This document shows, piece after piece, positions 1 through 11,800 of a stretch of DNA of 60,000 nt. The translations under genes and the position numbers were made by a program. Source of the DNA: Phoronis australis (lineage: Eukaryota > Phoronida > Phoronidae); contig NMRA01000167.1 in the NCBI GenBank assembly GCA_002633005.1, positions 561,124-621,123 on the forward strand, read 5' to 3'. Every line of letters begins with the position of its first letter. Position 1 is the stretch's first letter. A model generated the notes under the pieces. The model searched no databases, had not been told where the DNA came from, and saw only the letters and a list, made by a program, of their open reading frames with translations.

Positions 1-936
1 CGCCTATGAGGGTCCTATAACAAATCTGTACCTTTGCTAAATTTCTAACAATATTGTAATGTAGACAACCATTTTGTAGAAATTACATCAGAAAAAAACA
101 ACACTCTAGGGAATTTCGTCGTGAGCACCTTCTATGGAGTAACCATTGAGATTTGTGTTCGTGTAAAAGTAGAGAACAGCTGATTTAGAACTGTTTGTTT
201 CCAGTAACAGCACATAACGACAAACGCAAATGAAGGAATGCATGGTTTTGACAAGTACACGAACATACGCATGGGGCACATACTCGCGCACACGCACGCA
301 GGGTAACGCCCAGGCACTTCGAAACAGTGACTAACATCCAAAAAACAAAAGAGGCAAAGAGGACCGCCGTCTACTGATTCACATTTTCTAAAATAGAGAC
401 ACAATTATATTCGGACGCATTGTCGCATCTGCTTCTTAAAAGTTTTAGCCGTTAGCAACATTCCTGAGTCTCTGGCAGAAATTACGTCTCATTCGTATAT
501 TTTACCGAAGAGAAATTTAGGTTTTGAAAATAGCAACTGATTTACTGTAAACCACAACCTGTTCGTTACAACGCAACCCCAAAAAGAGTGAGTTTATAAA
601 ATGCACGTATGAATGTTGGATATCAATTGTGACTAGAAACTCGTTTATGGCGACAATTTGATGAAGAAAACTTCTGTCTGGAACCAGTTTAATCTCGAAT
701 CATGAGTAAACTAAACGGAGCAAGCATACACTACGGTCCACCACTTTGATAAATCAATAATATTAAGCTTTGATTCCCGATCAGCTCACGTGTCGTGTTT
801 TGTAAAGATGCATACGTTTGTTCGCAGTGCTAACATTTTGGGTAATAAAACCTCATGTTTCTGGAAAGTGGAAACTTGTGCACCCAAATCCAGCCGTAGA
901 ATTAGTAAAGGGTGGAGAAAACATACCTGTAACAAA
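1..936. other. No gene seen
   Basis: AT-rich sequence with only short overlapping open frames on both strands and no splice-supported coding. Confidence 0.7.
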
Positions 937-980
937 GTGTTGCGCAAGTGTTGCGCAAGTGTTGCGCAAGTGTTGCGCAA
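937..980. repeat. Tandem repeat, 4 x 11 bp
   Basis: Four exact head-to-tail copies of GTGTTGCGCAA at 937-947, 948-958, 959-969 and 970-980. Confidence 0.95.
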
Positions 981-1067
981 GATTTACAATTACCGCCGGA
1001 GTAAAGCAAATCACAATTACATGTATCGGCAATACCTATTGATACATATAGACTATTTCATGGCAAA

Positions 1068-1190
1068 GTCGTTATAACCCGTTATCTAGAGCCCGAGTGG
1101 AATTTGGAGAATTATCGCCCGAGGGGCGTTAGCCCCGAGGGTGATAATTCCACAAAATCCACGAGGGCTCTAGATAAGGGGAATAACGAC
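1068..1190. mobile_element. Foldback (near-perfect palindromic) MITE-like element
   Basis: The two halves are inverted copies of about 59 bases with a loop of about 4 bases. The ends are GTCGTTAT and ATAACGAC; the arms share TTATCTAGAGCCC, GTGGA and GAATTATC. There is no coding capacity. Such self-complementary elements are non-autonomous DNA-transposon derivatives. I could not see a convincing target-site duplication. Confidence 0.75.
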
Positions 1191-1749
1191 TGAGAAAATG
1201 TAATAACCTATTTATGCAACATACTGAATGAGAAAAATTGAAATGAATCGATCTACATACCTTTCTCAACTTGCCTCGGCTTTGTAACTAGGCCTACTTT
1301 CTATGTCAGAGGCCCGGGGTCGGAGGTCGTGACTTTTTAAGAAAAGCCGAGCTATTTTTTGTCAAATAATGCTTTTACTCAAAACAATTGAAAAATGAAA
1401 CAAAATAGAAATAAAGTGAATCGATAAATTAAGGTTTAGCAACCCTTATAGCTTACTACACATTTTATCACGCTAAGCATTGACCGGGAAAGTATCGTCT
1501 GCTAGAGTACACTGTAGGTTACCACTAGTCAAAGGATCCCGACGACACGATACCCGCATTCTTTCGGTGATTTACAAGTGAGAGAACACTAGAACAAAAT
1601 TTGACTTAATTAAAATATCGTTTTTATGGAAATTATGCGTCTTATTTTTCATAGCGTATAAATGTCGGTGCAATGCCCTTTGCTGAACATGCAATTGTTG
1701 CGCGTGCTCATTTAAGTATTGTATTTTCACGTTCGATGACGTCAGCCGC

Positions 1750-1815
1750 TGAGTAGGTGTAGTGGTAAAGTCGGCGACTCTAAACTTGACGCCCGGGTTC
1801 GAATCCGGCCTCGGT
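1750..1815 (+). repeat. tRNA-like sequence (tRNA pseudogene or SINE head)
   Basis: An A-box-like TAGTGGTAAAG (about 1760-1770) and a consensus B box GGTTCGAATCC (1796-1806) are correctly spaced for a tRNA or tRNA-derived SINE promoter. The D, anticodon and T stems do not pair properly, so it is not read as a functional tRNA. Confidence 0.5.
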
Positions 1816-3064
1816 TTCCCGCCAAAATGTTATCTCACTAGATAACTTTATGAGTTATTACACGGTTGTATCTGCCATTCGAGGCTAATATTGTGGTATA
1901 ACATCGGTTTTAAAAGTCTACTGTGTTGTTTACTGTTATATACCCATACCAGATTGGCTGATATTAAACATAATGTCCCAAAGTAGTCCAAGCGCTGTCT
2001 TCGGACCAAAACAAATTTGTAATTTTCTCTAAACACGTGTCGTCAAATGCACAGCACATATTACATGTGTGTACAATTATCTTCTGGTTTCAAATGACTG
2101 TGCAAAAAAACAAAGAAATTAACTATCCAATATTACCCGCAGATTACCATCATGAATAATGGTTGATTTGGTAAGTATTATAATTCAGGCAGTGCTCTCT
2201 CCTGTACATACATGTATAGGAGATACTTCTCAAAAGAATTCAATAATGTCGTAACAGCAATTGTTTGACATCTAAACCAACTGAAACAACGCAAGTTTAA
2301 AGAATACAAGCCAGCTGAAGAGATTTCATAGAATTTTAAATATTTAACGACTTCATTGTGAACAGTTTTGTACCAATTCAGCTCCCTTCATTTTAACAAG
2401 CCAATCAAACCTGAGAAAAACGAATTTATCTAAGACGTTTAATTATTGATTCTCTGGGTGGCCAGGGCACACGTGGAGCACATGAACCGGCTTTGGTAAC
2501 AAGAGAGATTAATTACAGAAAACCTGCCTAGTTGACTTTAAGATCATTTGGATCCGGTCAATATTTCTCTTCCAATTTCATTATTTTTCCTTTATAGTTA
2601 AGTTCAAACAATTTCCGACAAATCAACGGTAAAATTAAATCCTAAAAATGCGAAATGTGACATTAGCCAAGAAAGATCAATATTTGAGCAAAGAGAGAAT
2701 TGCAATATTTTCGTCAATCCACGCACAGTGTGGCTTTCTCACCATTTGTTTGAGTTTTGAAAATTCATGACATTGTTTTACATGTTCAAGAGACCAGTTT
2801 AAAGACTAATTTGCAAAATTTTTAGTTCAAATTGTTAATGGTCTCATTTTAAAGCGTGATGGAAATGGCGATGATCTCGTTTTGAAATTACTTTAAATGT
2901 CCACCAGCGTGTGGCCAGGAAGCATGGGGCATGTTAATTATCTCAGCATTCGAAAAAACTATTTTCCTCCCTTCACATTTTCCCTGGAATCATACGAAAT
3001 ACCTTAAGTATTTCCGTGGCCTCAAATGCATGCATGGCTTGGAATTGGACACGGTTAGCACCTG
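1816..3064. other. No gene seen
   Basis: AT-rich non-coding sequence after the tRNA-like element; nothing recognised up to the tandem duplication. Confidence 0.7.
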
Positions 3065-3280
3065 CGCATGCGCACAATCGTGGTAGGGAAAGTTGTGGAG
3101 CAACTGGTCCTTATGTTCATTGCGCTCCCTGAAGATCAGACAATAAAATTCAGATTTCTCTTAAAAGATCTTAGTAAATGGCTACAAAATAGCGCTCTAT
3201 AAATGGGCGGTCGGGCGATCGAATGACTCTGTGCGCGCTCGCCTGTGCGCGCTCGCGCGCGCGCGCGCGCGCGCGCGCGC

Positions 3281-3311
<31 letters not shown>

Positions 3312-3752
3312 CGAATGAGTCCTTTAATTGAATGGTACCCCAAGTGTTTGTGTGGTACCACAACGACGAAACAGGTTTGTAGGAGCGTAAACATCACTGA
3401 TGCACATCAAATTCAAATTCGACATCCTCAGCGCCGTGTCTCTTCATGTTGGTATTTTTCAGGGCCCTCGCTCACCTGCCTGTGCCTTGTTGGAGGGAAA
3501 TGTTCTGGTTGAGGGGGAAATTGGGAAATACACCTCAACCCGATCACCACCAATTGCACTCGCAGCCCACGGTCGCCACCCAGCGTCGACAAGGCCTCAA
3601 GTAGCCAAAACTAACGTGATTCTAACCTTTAAGGCAATTTTTATTACGGGAGGGAATGGAGACAAATATGGAGACACCAGGGGTCCGGGGGAATTTCAGA
3701 TACATAAGATTGATTGATTGACGTATAAATTACAGGGGCGGTCATGACACCA
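3065..3752. repeat. Tandem duplication, copy 1 (~0.69 kb)
   Basis: Near-identical to copy 2 at 3754-4409 with an offset of 689 bases at the left end. It contains a (CG)n(TG)n microsatellite at about 3247-3312 that is longer than in copy 2. Open frames through the microsatellite (poly His-Thr or Ala-Arg) are artefacts. No gene recognised. Confidence 0.95.
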
Positions 3753-3753
3753 N

Positions 3754-3933
3754 CGCATGCGCACAATCGTGGTAGGGAAAGTTGTGGAGCAACTGGTCCT
3801 TATGTTCATTGCGCTCCCTGAAGATCAGACAATAAAATTCAGATTTCTCTTAAAAGATCTTAGTAAATGGCTACAAAATAGCGCTCTATAAATGGGCGGT
3901 CGGGCGATCGAATGACTCTGTGTGCGCGCGCGC

Positions 3934-3964
<31 letters not shown>

Positions 3965-4409
3965 TGTGTGCGAATGAGTCCTTTAATTGAATGGTACCCC
4001 AAGTGTTTGTGTGGTACCACAACGACGAAACAGGTTTGTAGGAGCGTAAACATCACTGGGGCACATCAAATTCAAATTCGACATCCTCAGCGCCGTGTCT
4101 CTTCATGTTGGTATTTTTCAGGGCCCTCGCTCACCTGCCTGTGCCTTGTTGGAAGGAAATGTTCTGGTTGAGGGGGAAATTGGGAAATACACCTCAACCC
4201 GATCACCACCAATTGCACTCGCAGCCCACGGTCGCCACCCAGCGTCGACAAGGCCTCAAGTAGCCAAAACAAACGTGATTCTAACCTTTAAGGCAATTTT
4301 TATTACGGGAGGGAATGGGGACAAATATGGAGACACCAGGGGTCCGGGGGGAATTTCAGATACATAAGATTGATTGATTAACGTATAAATTACGGCGGTC
4401 ATGACACCA
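3754..4409. repeat. Tandem duplication, copy 2
   Basis: Begins right after a single N at 3753 and repeats copy 1 with few substitutions and a shorter CG/TG tract (about 3922-3970). The N at the exact junction suggests two alleles or overlapping contigs placed side by side rather than a true duplication. Confidence 0.95.
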
Positions 4410-5046
4410 TTCAGTGTCAAAAAAACAACACTTATAGCTATAAATTAACCCTTTAAAAGCGATCTCTTTTGCAAATTACTACAACGTGGCATTCTTCGAG
4501 TTTTTGGGACCTTAAAAATCTGCATAGCGATAAAAGTAAAAAACCTAGTTTTACAGAAAAGATTGATTCCTTTCGTCCATCACGTTGTATGTCACTGGAC
4601 ATTTCCTGATGGTACATGTATTTCTCAGATTGCGCTTGTTGGTATTACGTTCACAACGATCCAAAGTGGTGGCATCAATTTCAGTAAATGATAGTCATAA
4701 CTTCTATAATTTTCAAAGACACCCCTGAATAGACAATCAAGAAATCCACGCAACAAATTATTTCCAACCATTTAATGGCTTCTGATGGCAACTCTGCTTG
4801 GCACACGCATGTTTATCACATAAGACAAGATTGTTTATTAATGAGAATTTTCAACGCACCTGCTAAACGCTTGTGAAGCGGTCCGGAAAACCAGTCATCA
4901 TTAGATTTCATTCGATAGGAATTCGATTTCAATCCAGCACGACGATCAGATGGTCGAATCTTATCCTGATTTCTGGGTGCTTGACGACAATAAATGTTCT
5001 ACGATATCGTTACTAATGCGGTTTAACACTCGGAATCTATTTAATC

Positions 5047-5299
5047 CAGTGAAACATCATTGGTGATATCTGCTGAACTCGTTCACGACCTCACTGCGCA
5101 TGCCAACAGTATGACGGGTCAACTTGATGTGAGGACCTCTCTTTCGCCATCTGAAAGCAGACGACTATCAAAGTCACGTGGCTCAAATTATTCGTGCGTC
5201 AAAACCCACTGGCATCTCTCACATCGTAGAGGTTTACAGGTCTATGATCACATCTACAGTGAAACAGAGACTGACATCTTGGCGGACCTGACAGAGTGA
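5047..5299 (+). CDS. Possible terminal exon, unrecognised protein
   Basis: After a candidate acceptor (tttaatccag, AG at about 5049) an open frame of about 80 codons starts ETSLVISAELVHD and ends QVYDHIYSETETDILADLTE before TGA at 5297-5299. The composition looks protein-like, polar and acidic at the end. YDHI resembles a cytoplasmic tyrosine motif, so a receptor tail is conceivable. No upstream exon, domain or polyadenylation signal supports it; it could equally be chance. Confidence 0.25.
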
Positions 5300-8090
5300 C
5301 GCACATGTAAGCAGGTCTCGTTTTTGCTTAACGGTCAGTTCATATCCCGTCTACCTGCCTTGAGTGTTTTGACCATGTTTTCGAGTGCAAAGCACGCTTT
5401 CCAAATTAATGATGTGAAACCGAGTGTCTCCGGTAACCACCAGACAGTGCTATCATATCGCGCCTGAACACGCAACCGCGAGCTCTTGTCAACATAACTG
5501 AAGAGCGAATGAAGAATTAAGTACTCTCCACAGCATCTTATACTAATTGCGCACTTGTAAACGAACCTGCCGTGACACCTGCAGCTATTAGAATGCACCA
5601 ACATATTGGTTTAGTGTTCGCAGACTCACATATAGTGGTGTTTTTTAAAATCAATGTAAGCTACGTGTACACATATCGGATCCTTCATTTCTAAACCTCT
5701 AACATTGTCAAAAGGCAAATTAATTTCGCAAAATAGACCCTGTGTAAAGCTTGGCGGCAGGTACATGTATGTTGATGACAGATCGACCCTAACATGGCAA
5801 AATATTTCGGGTACCGACACTTGTTAGGCCCCATTTCGGTAAAATAGAAATTTCTGACAAAATCTTTCAGCATCACCGCTGACGTTGAAATTTATTTGAG
5901 TCGTTTAGACCTAAGTGCGTAATTCATGATTTCAATGCAAGTACAAAAGTGCAATTTACGTTCGAAGTGATCAGGTCCAAAAGACCGAACTTGCCCCATG
6001 ACGGGGCTAACCCTCTATTTAAGTTCATTTAACTGACTCGTAGTTTCACCCTCTATTCTTTCAATAGCAGGCCACGACTTGTTTTGTTTTTTCAGCACTA
6101 CTGGAAAATCGGAACAAATGATAAGTGATTGGCGTGTTTGTGAGCGCGCATGATGCATACATGAACGTGCGCGGGCATTAAAACACCAAAAATAACAATA
6201 ACATCTCCGTTTAGAAAAGTGTGTGATAGAAATGGAACGAATGTGCGCTACTTGGCGAACTGCATGTAAACCTGTCGGCGTTGTATGAAATATAAGATGA
6301 CATCTTGTAGGGTTCAAGAACATATGAAAGTTCAATCAGTTTGAAGCACCTTTCTCGGCCTAAATACTCAGAAAAAATTTTCATTGAAACGTAATTAAGC
6401 CATCTTGCGAGAAATAAATACCCGACATAGAATTGAGACATGCGCTAATGAGCAAGTTTAGGCATTGGATGTTTACGTCTGATGAACTACTCTGAATGTC
6501 CTTTATTTTGAAATCACAGTGACCGTAAATATTACGTGATTTTTGAGAAGTGCGATCTCCCCACATCTTCCCTCTCTCTCTCGTTCCCTCTTTTTTCTTC
6601 CGTCCCTGTTTAATTCTGAATTGCATGCGACGATTTGGACGAGGCCAATTATGACTCTAACGACGATGATGGGTTTGGTTATCATACATGTAGTGGTCAT
6701 GATTGCGATGACGACAGCGATAATGAGGTTAACATTGACATTGGCTTCGATGGTCACTCGTTACACGTTGAGAAAACACACGGTCATTGACGCAGAAAAA
6801 TAAGCATCCTCGCTGAATTGATTCACTCGAAAATGCCACTCTACATGAGCACTATTCGTAGAGATAGAAACGCGATCAAACCAGATGTGGAAACATAAAA
6901 CGTCCCACAGCACATCAACAACATAATGAGAAAGTATTTTATTTTTTGACGTTAAACATTTGATATGATTATCCGCTGTAGTCAACATAGAAATTTTTAC
7001 TGGATCAAAACACGCAGAAAATCACGCAACACTCATTGGTGAGGTGAGATGATGCTTGTAATGTAAACCCCCGATATCACTGTTAAATAAAACATAACAA
7101 ATGGAGTGAATCAATGAATAATCAATGTCCAAATATCATCATTTCCGCGAACTTTAAGTGATCCCTGTGTGAACGCAAGCACCAAGCAGTGTCTGTGACT
7201 CATTTGCCATAATCACATCAAAGACATCTTGTCATTTCCAGAACGTCGTCAACGTTTAACGAGCACCCACTAAACTGCTTACGTCAGCATTTGATCAACA
7301 CAAGGAGGCGTTGCGCGTCAACGCAATGCCGTAATCCTGGAACTTTCTGGAAGGGGTTCTTACACGACAAACAAGAACAGTATGGAATATTACAATAGTT
7401 TTGAGAAGACACTTGTGTAACCGAAATCTCCGAAACTCTCGCCACTGCTTTATTTATGAGAATATACAATGCGACTAATTCCCGCTGTGCCCGTATTCCT
7501 GACGATACCGATTTTCATGGTGTGATGTCAATCTTTCTTTTCTTAATCGCCAGGCTTAGTCGTTTGTCCGATGTCACGACGCAAAACGCCAGTTATCTAC
7601 CACGTTGGACGGATACATTAATGTAAACAAGCACCGACTCAAAACTGTTCTTAACAAATGAAAACGTATCGCTGCGTTTTGGCCAACTTTTATCGCATTT
7701 TCTCCGCTAAAGAAGAATTCAGCACTTACTTTTGGCGAGGAATTCCATTTCAGAAACTCATTAAGTTAAAAAATATCGGATTCTGTCCATAACATTTCAA
7801 TTTATTTCAGCCAGTATTTTATTGCAGTGAATCCATCGCTAAAAATGCTCTAATTGACCTGTACAACACAACATTCGTGAAATTAAGGGTAGGCGGCAAC
7901 ATCGGTTTTCCCGTTTAATGAAGCATTGTGCAACTACAAGATACCACTGAACGGCTCGGTTTCCTAATGAACATGTTTTCAGGCGTATTATAAACAATCA
8001 ACCAGTTCGTCCATTTACTTGCTAGCCAACTCTATCGTATATTATCTTACAAATTAAATTTGGCCAGATTATCTCCTCGTGTGGAGGAGA
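5300..8090. other. No gene seen
   Basis: Short open frames only. A TC-rich stretch near 6565-6605 and a repetitive ATG/GAC-rich stretch (6650-6760) give low-complexity frames that are not credible proteins. Confidence 0.65.
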
Positions 8091-8096
8091 CAGTGT

Positions 8097-8301
8097 AGCT
8101 GAGAGGTTGGAGCTCCTAACTCCCGTTTGAGAGACCCACCTCCCCCTCAGTAACGCTAGGGCCTCATTAAAAAGCAAGTCTTCGCGAGATTACGTGAGAT
8201 ATTGCCGTGTACACTAAATGAAATCACGTGACTTTGGCTAGATTTCAGCTAGATCCTAGCGTAGGTCCTACGTTACTGAACGCTCGCCAGGGTTCGAATC
8301 C
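8097..8301 (+). repeat. tRNA-like SINE fragment split by a MITE
   Basis: A-box-like TAGCTGAGAGG at 8097-8107 and a consensus B box GGTTCGAATCC at 8291-8301 are separated by 194 bases. Of these, 131 are the inserted element 8148-8278. Removing it brings the boxes to 63 bases apart, slightly long for a tRNA-derived promoter. The nested reading is an inference. Confidence 0.45.
8148..8278 (+). mobile_element. MITE family 1, copy A (131 bp)
   Basis: Ends CAGTAACG and CGTTACTG are inverted repeats. The interior has AAAAAGCAAGTCTTCGCGAG, GATTACGTGAGATATTGCC and ATCACGTGACTTTGGCTAGA. The same ends, order and length occur at 23220-23350. There is no coding capacity, so it is non-autonomous. Superfamily not assigned. 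Confidence 0.85.
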
Positions 8302-8587
8302 TGACTTTAGTGGCTGACAATCGAGCATTGCACAAAGGTGTTTCCCAGTGGTCTTACTACTGAATGCATACAAGAGCAAAATTCAGAACTTGTATATAAT
8401 GCGAACGCGATTTCTGGGGTTGTGCTCGTACTTAACAAAAATCTCATATCATGCTGTATTTTCAAAAGAAAAAGGCAAAGTATGATCGTGTAATCTCGCG
8501 TATCAAAAGCAATGGCAAGCAATCATTTATACTTTGGATAACTGGGCTTCCTTTTATCTGTTTCTATCGTAAATTGGCCGTGTCGAA

Positions 8588-8857
8588 CTACTGTAGTTTG
8601 AGCTCAGTCACGAACTGTTGAAATCCACGTCGTCCGTTCGGCGTCATTCGATTTGTGAACAAAACGGTCTCGCCACGTGGTGACTGAAAGTTCGTTTGCG
8701 TGCTTGTGATTGGGCGATCAAGATGTCCGTCATTTGTCAACAGAACAAGGATATAAAGAGACAAAATGGCTATCATTTGATCCACCTCAACGTGGTCCAT
8801 GGAGAAACGCCGAGTCACAACAGTTCGTCCTGAGTACACGTTAACGAGATTCATCAC
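8588..8857 (-). CDS. Unrecognised 89-codon open frame
   Basis: ATG at 8857 to stop at 8588. A hydrophobic run (MIAILSLYILVLL) lies near residues 28-40 and could be a membrane anchor; the rest is polar. No domain recognised, no clear splice sites. It may be a small gene, a decayed exon or chance. Confidence 0.15.
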   Translation of the reverse strand: MMNLVNVYSGRTVVTRRFSMDHVEVDQMIAILSLYILVLLTNDGHLDRPITSTQTNFQSPRGETVLFTNRMTPNGRRGFQQFVTELKLQ

Positions 8858-11800
8858 AAACTAAACAGCATTGTTTGAATGTATTGCAGGCGGGAATGGG
8901 AACTTAATTTTTCCAAATTTGACAGATATGGTGTGATGAACTGGAGATGATAGGCTACGTGAATACCCGGTTTTGCATATTCCACAATATAAGCTACGCC
9001 TGGTCTGCATGATGGTAAATCTATCTATGGTAAATCTATCTAGCCAATGTACATGTACATGTATTTCTGTTGGAGTTATAAAATTATTAACTTACGTCAA
9101 AACCATTTGTATACAGGAGGCTTGGGTTATAAAAAACTATTGCCCCTGTAATTCCTACAGAAACCTACATTATAACAAATTTCTTTATATACTGCACAAA
9201 CTATAATTCCGTTATATACAAGAAAATGTCTTGGGAATAAATGTTTATTGGCGTTGGCGAGATGTCTTTAGGGTGTCACGAAACACTACGGCCGGTGCCA
9301 TCTTTCAAGATACACAAAATTTAGAAAATCATCAGATCATGCCAAGGGAAATATCTGCTTCTAAATAATAGCTTCTCGTACACTCATTTTAAACCACCAG
9401 AAAATTTGTCTTTAAAATTTGCGCAGGTTTGCTTTCTACATGAGTGACGTCAATGGCTTAGTATAATTGCAGTGACGAAAACGAAAAGTTGAAATTTGTT
9501 ATTTCCCTAACGGTTACTGTTCCAACTCCTCTGTTACGTTGCTTGATACCTGTAATACTATTACAAGATATATTCTATTCGTAGAGGATTTTCACGACTT
9601 ACGCACTGCAGGATGTAATATTTGGCCGATTGAAACCAATTCGAAACAAATAATTTACCATTCTGATGTTTCCGTACGCATAACACACAAGACGGGAAAA
9701 CGTTTTTGACTTGGACTGAGGGAAGACAAAATGATTGGCCTTTAAAAATAGTACCATAAATCTAAAAAGTACTGGTCACATATAGACACGCTGTCGTCTC
9801 ACATGCAACGCCGTTGTCAGATAGCAACTCTATTTGGGGTCCACAAAATTGAGCAAGCCGTAGTTTAGTTTACAATCAAAGCTGCTGTTGAATGATACTG
9901 ACTTCCAAAGACAAGATACATTGTCAACCGATTTCAGTATTCACACCAGGATTCCCCGTCAGTGACAAAGTTTAAATTATCTAAAGCAATTACGGAGAAA
10001 TTATCTCAGAATTTGCAATAACGACACCAGGCGATTTAATTATGTACAATAAGATGAATAAGATTTAGTGAATATGTTTCCGAAAAACTCAGTGTTGTGT
10101 ATTCTTCTATTCTTGGGCCAATGCTGTCGTTGTTACAAGCTAATTCATATTCACCTACTGCTGGTCCAAGACATGCTCTTACCTCTTGCTGTTGTAGGTT
10201 GCAGTAAGACCAAGTCTTGTACACTACCCGATGATTTATAGCGTTCTGAAGTTCCTACAATTGCTTGTATAATCAGCTTATTAAGGAGATGCGATTGCTT
10301 TTTACAGGTAGGTATTACAAGCCTACGCATACCATGTGCCTTAAAAAGTTCAAGTTTTAGCAACCAGATGACCCACGGGGGATTCTTTCAGAAAGAATAC
10401 TTCGAAAATCCCTCATGGGTCTCTTTGTAGTTCGTTTCGCGTGTCTGGTATGGGGAATATGTCAACTTTTGATCTTTAACAGAAGCGTCGTAAGAATGAT
10501 TTCATAATAGCCAAGCTCGATGGCAACAAAGTAAAGGCGCGTCCTCTTACGTCATGTCACGAGAGCCCGTGCTTGAACGAGGGCGCTGCAGGCGTCATTA
10601 CAAATTTCCGAAAGAAAACCTACCACAATTCCCCCGAAGACTCTTTTCGAACCAAAGTCACTTTGTTCAAATGGCGTGAACATTTATACATGTAACTGCA
10701 GAAAACCAGAAATCTCGAAGATTTGATTTCTCGTACGGCTCGACTTGCTTAGCATAAAGTGCTCTTCAGGTCACCACATCAAGGAAATTCCGTATGGTGG
10801 TTGCAAAAGTGCAGACCCTTACAAATTACGCATGGTTGGAAAAAGCCGAAAATGAAATACACGGCAAACCTGGGTTAAACTTTGAAAATGCCTGTTTGTA
10901 CACCAGCTATCGTCTTTTAGCGAATAATTCAATTTCAAAAGCCAAGCAGTTAGAAAAATCGCTGGTTTTAGTACACAATACACTAATTTATTTTAGCCAG
11001 TGCTTTATTGTCGTGACGTCATTGCTAATTTCTCAACTCCACACAAGAGGACACTAGATCAGCTTTCCTGATAATTGGGCTTCCTGATGACAGCGGTTTT
11101 TTATGCACAACTATTTACGAAGTGCAACGTAAAACTTGTGGAATTACTAATGATATTGTTTGTTTGTATTAATTTTGTTGAACCTTTCCTGCATTCATCA
11201 CGATAAAAAGAAACGCTCATCCAGAAATGACAATGACCACAACCGGCCTGTCTAATCAACGTCTATCCCAAATCAATACTATGTCATTACTAGTCAATTA
11301 CGGGAGTACAAGGCATGACTCCGATCAATATATTATTTGTCTCACCCTTCGGATTATGTTCACGAACTTGTTTTCACAATCAAGAAAAGAGCCTGCCGTA
11401 ACTTATGAATCGAACTACAACTGAGCAAAGCCTTCATCCTCATGTCACCTTCAGTATTTTGTAATGAAAACGAGTAGAGAATCGTGTTATGTTTATGTTG
11501 TGCACATATCTTCTGAGTCCCCATTGGTTGTAACCAACGTGATTTGAGTTAGCATAAAGGTGTATATGCACCTGTTCTCTCTTCTGGCGATTAGACAAAC
11601 AATCTGGTGCCTCAGGGCCCATGTGTGAATTCTTGGCTGAATCTGCTTACGCCGGAGAACTGGACTAGACGCGTTGTCATCTCATTCCTTTTTGGCTAAA
11701 GTCCGGTGTATAAACTTCGATTTTTCGCCCGTATGGCAGGCTACTTCGCGTACGACGCTCGGACGACTGTCCGCACACTCCAATTGTTGTCAGTGTGACT

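Noticed and set aside
1750-1815. Functional tRNA gene
   Set aside because: The B box is perfect but the D, anticodon and T stems do not pair; better read as pseudogene or SINE.
3136-4367. His-Thr, Ala-Arg and Val-Cys repeat proteins
   Set aside because: Translations of the CG/TG microsatellites inside the duplicated segment.
6543-6803. 86-residue open frame with a hydrophobic stretch
   Set aside because: Made from a TC-rich tract and a GATGACGATGA-type low-complexity stretch; no splice or start support.
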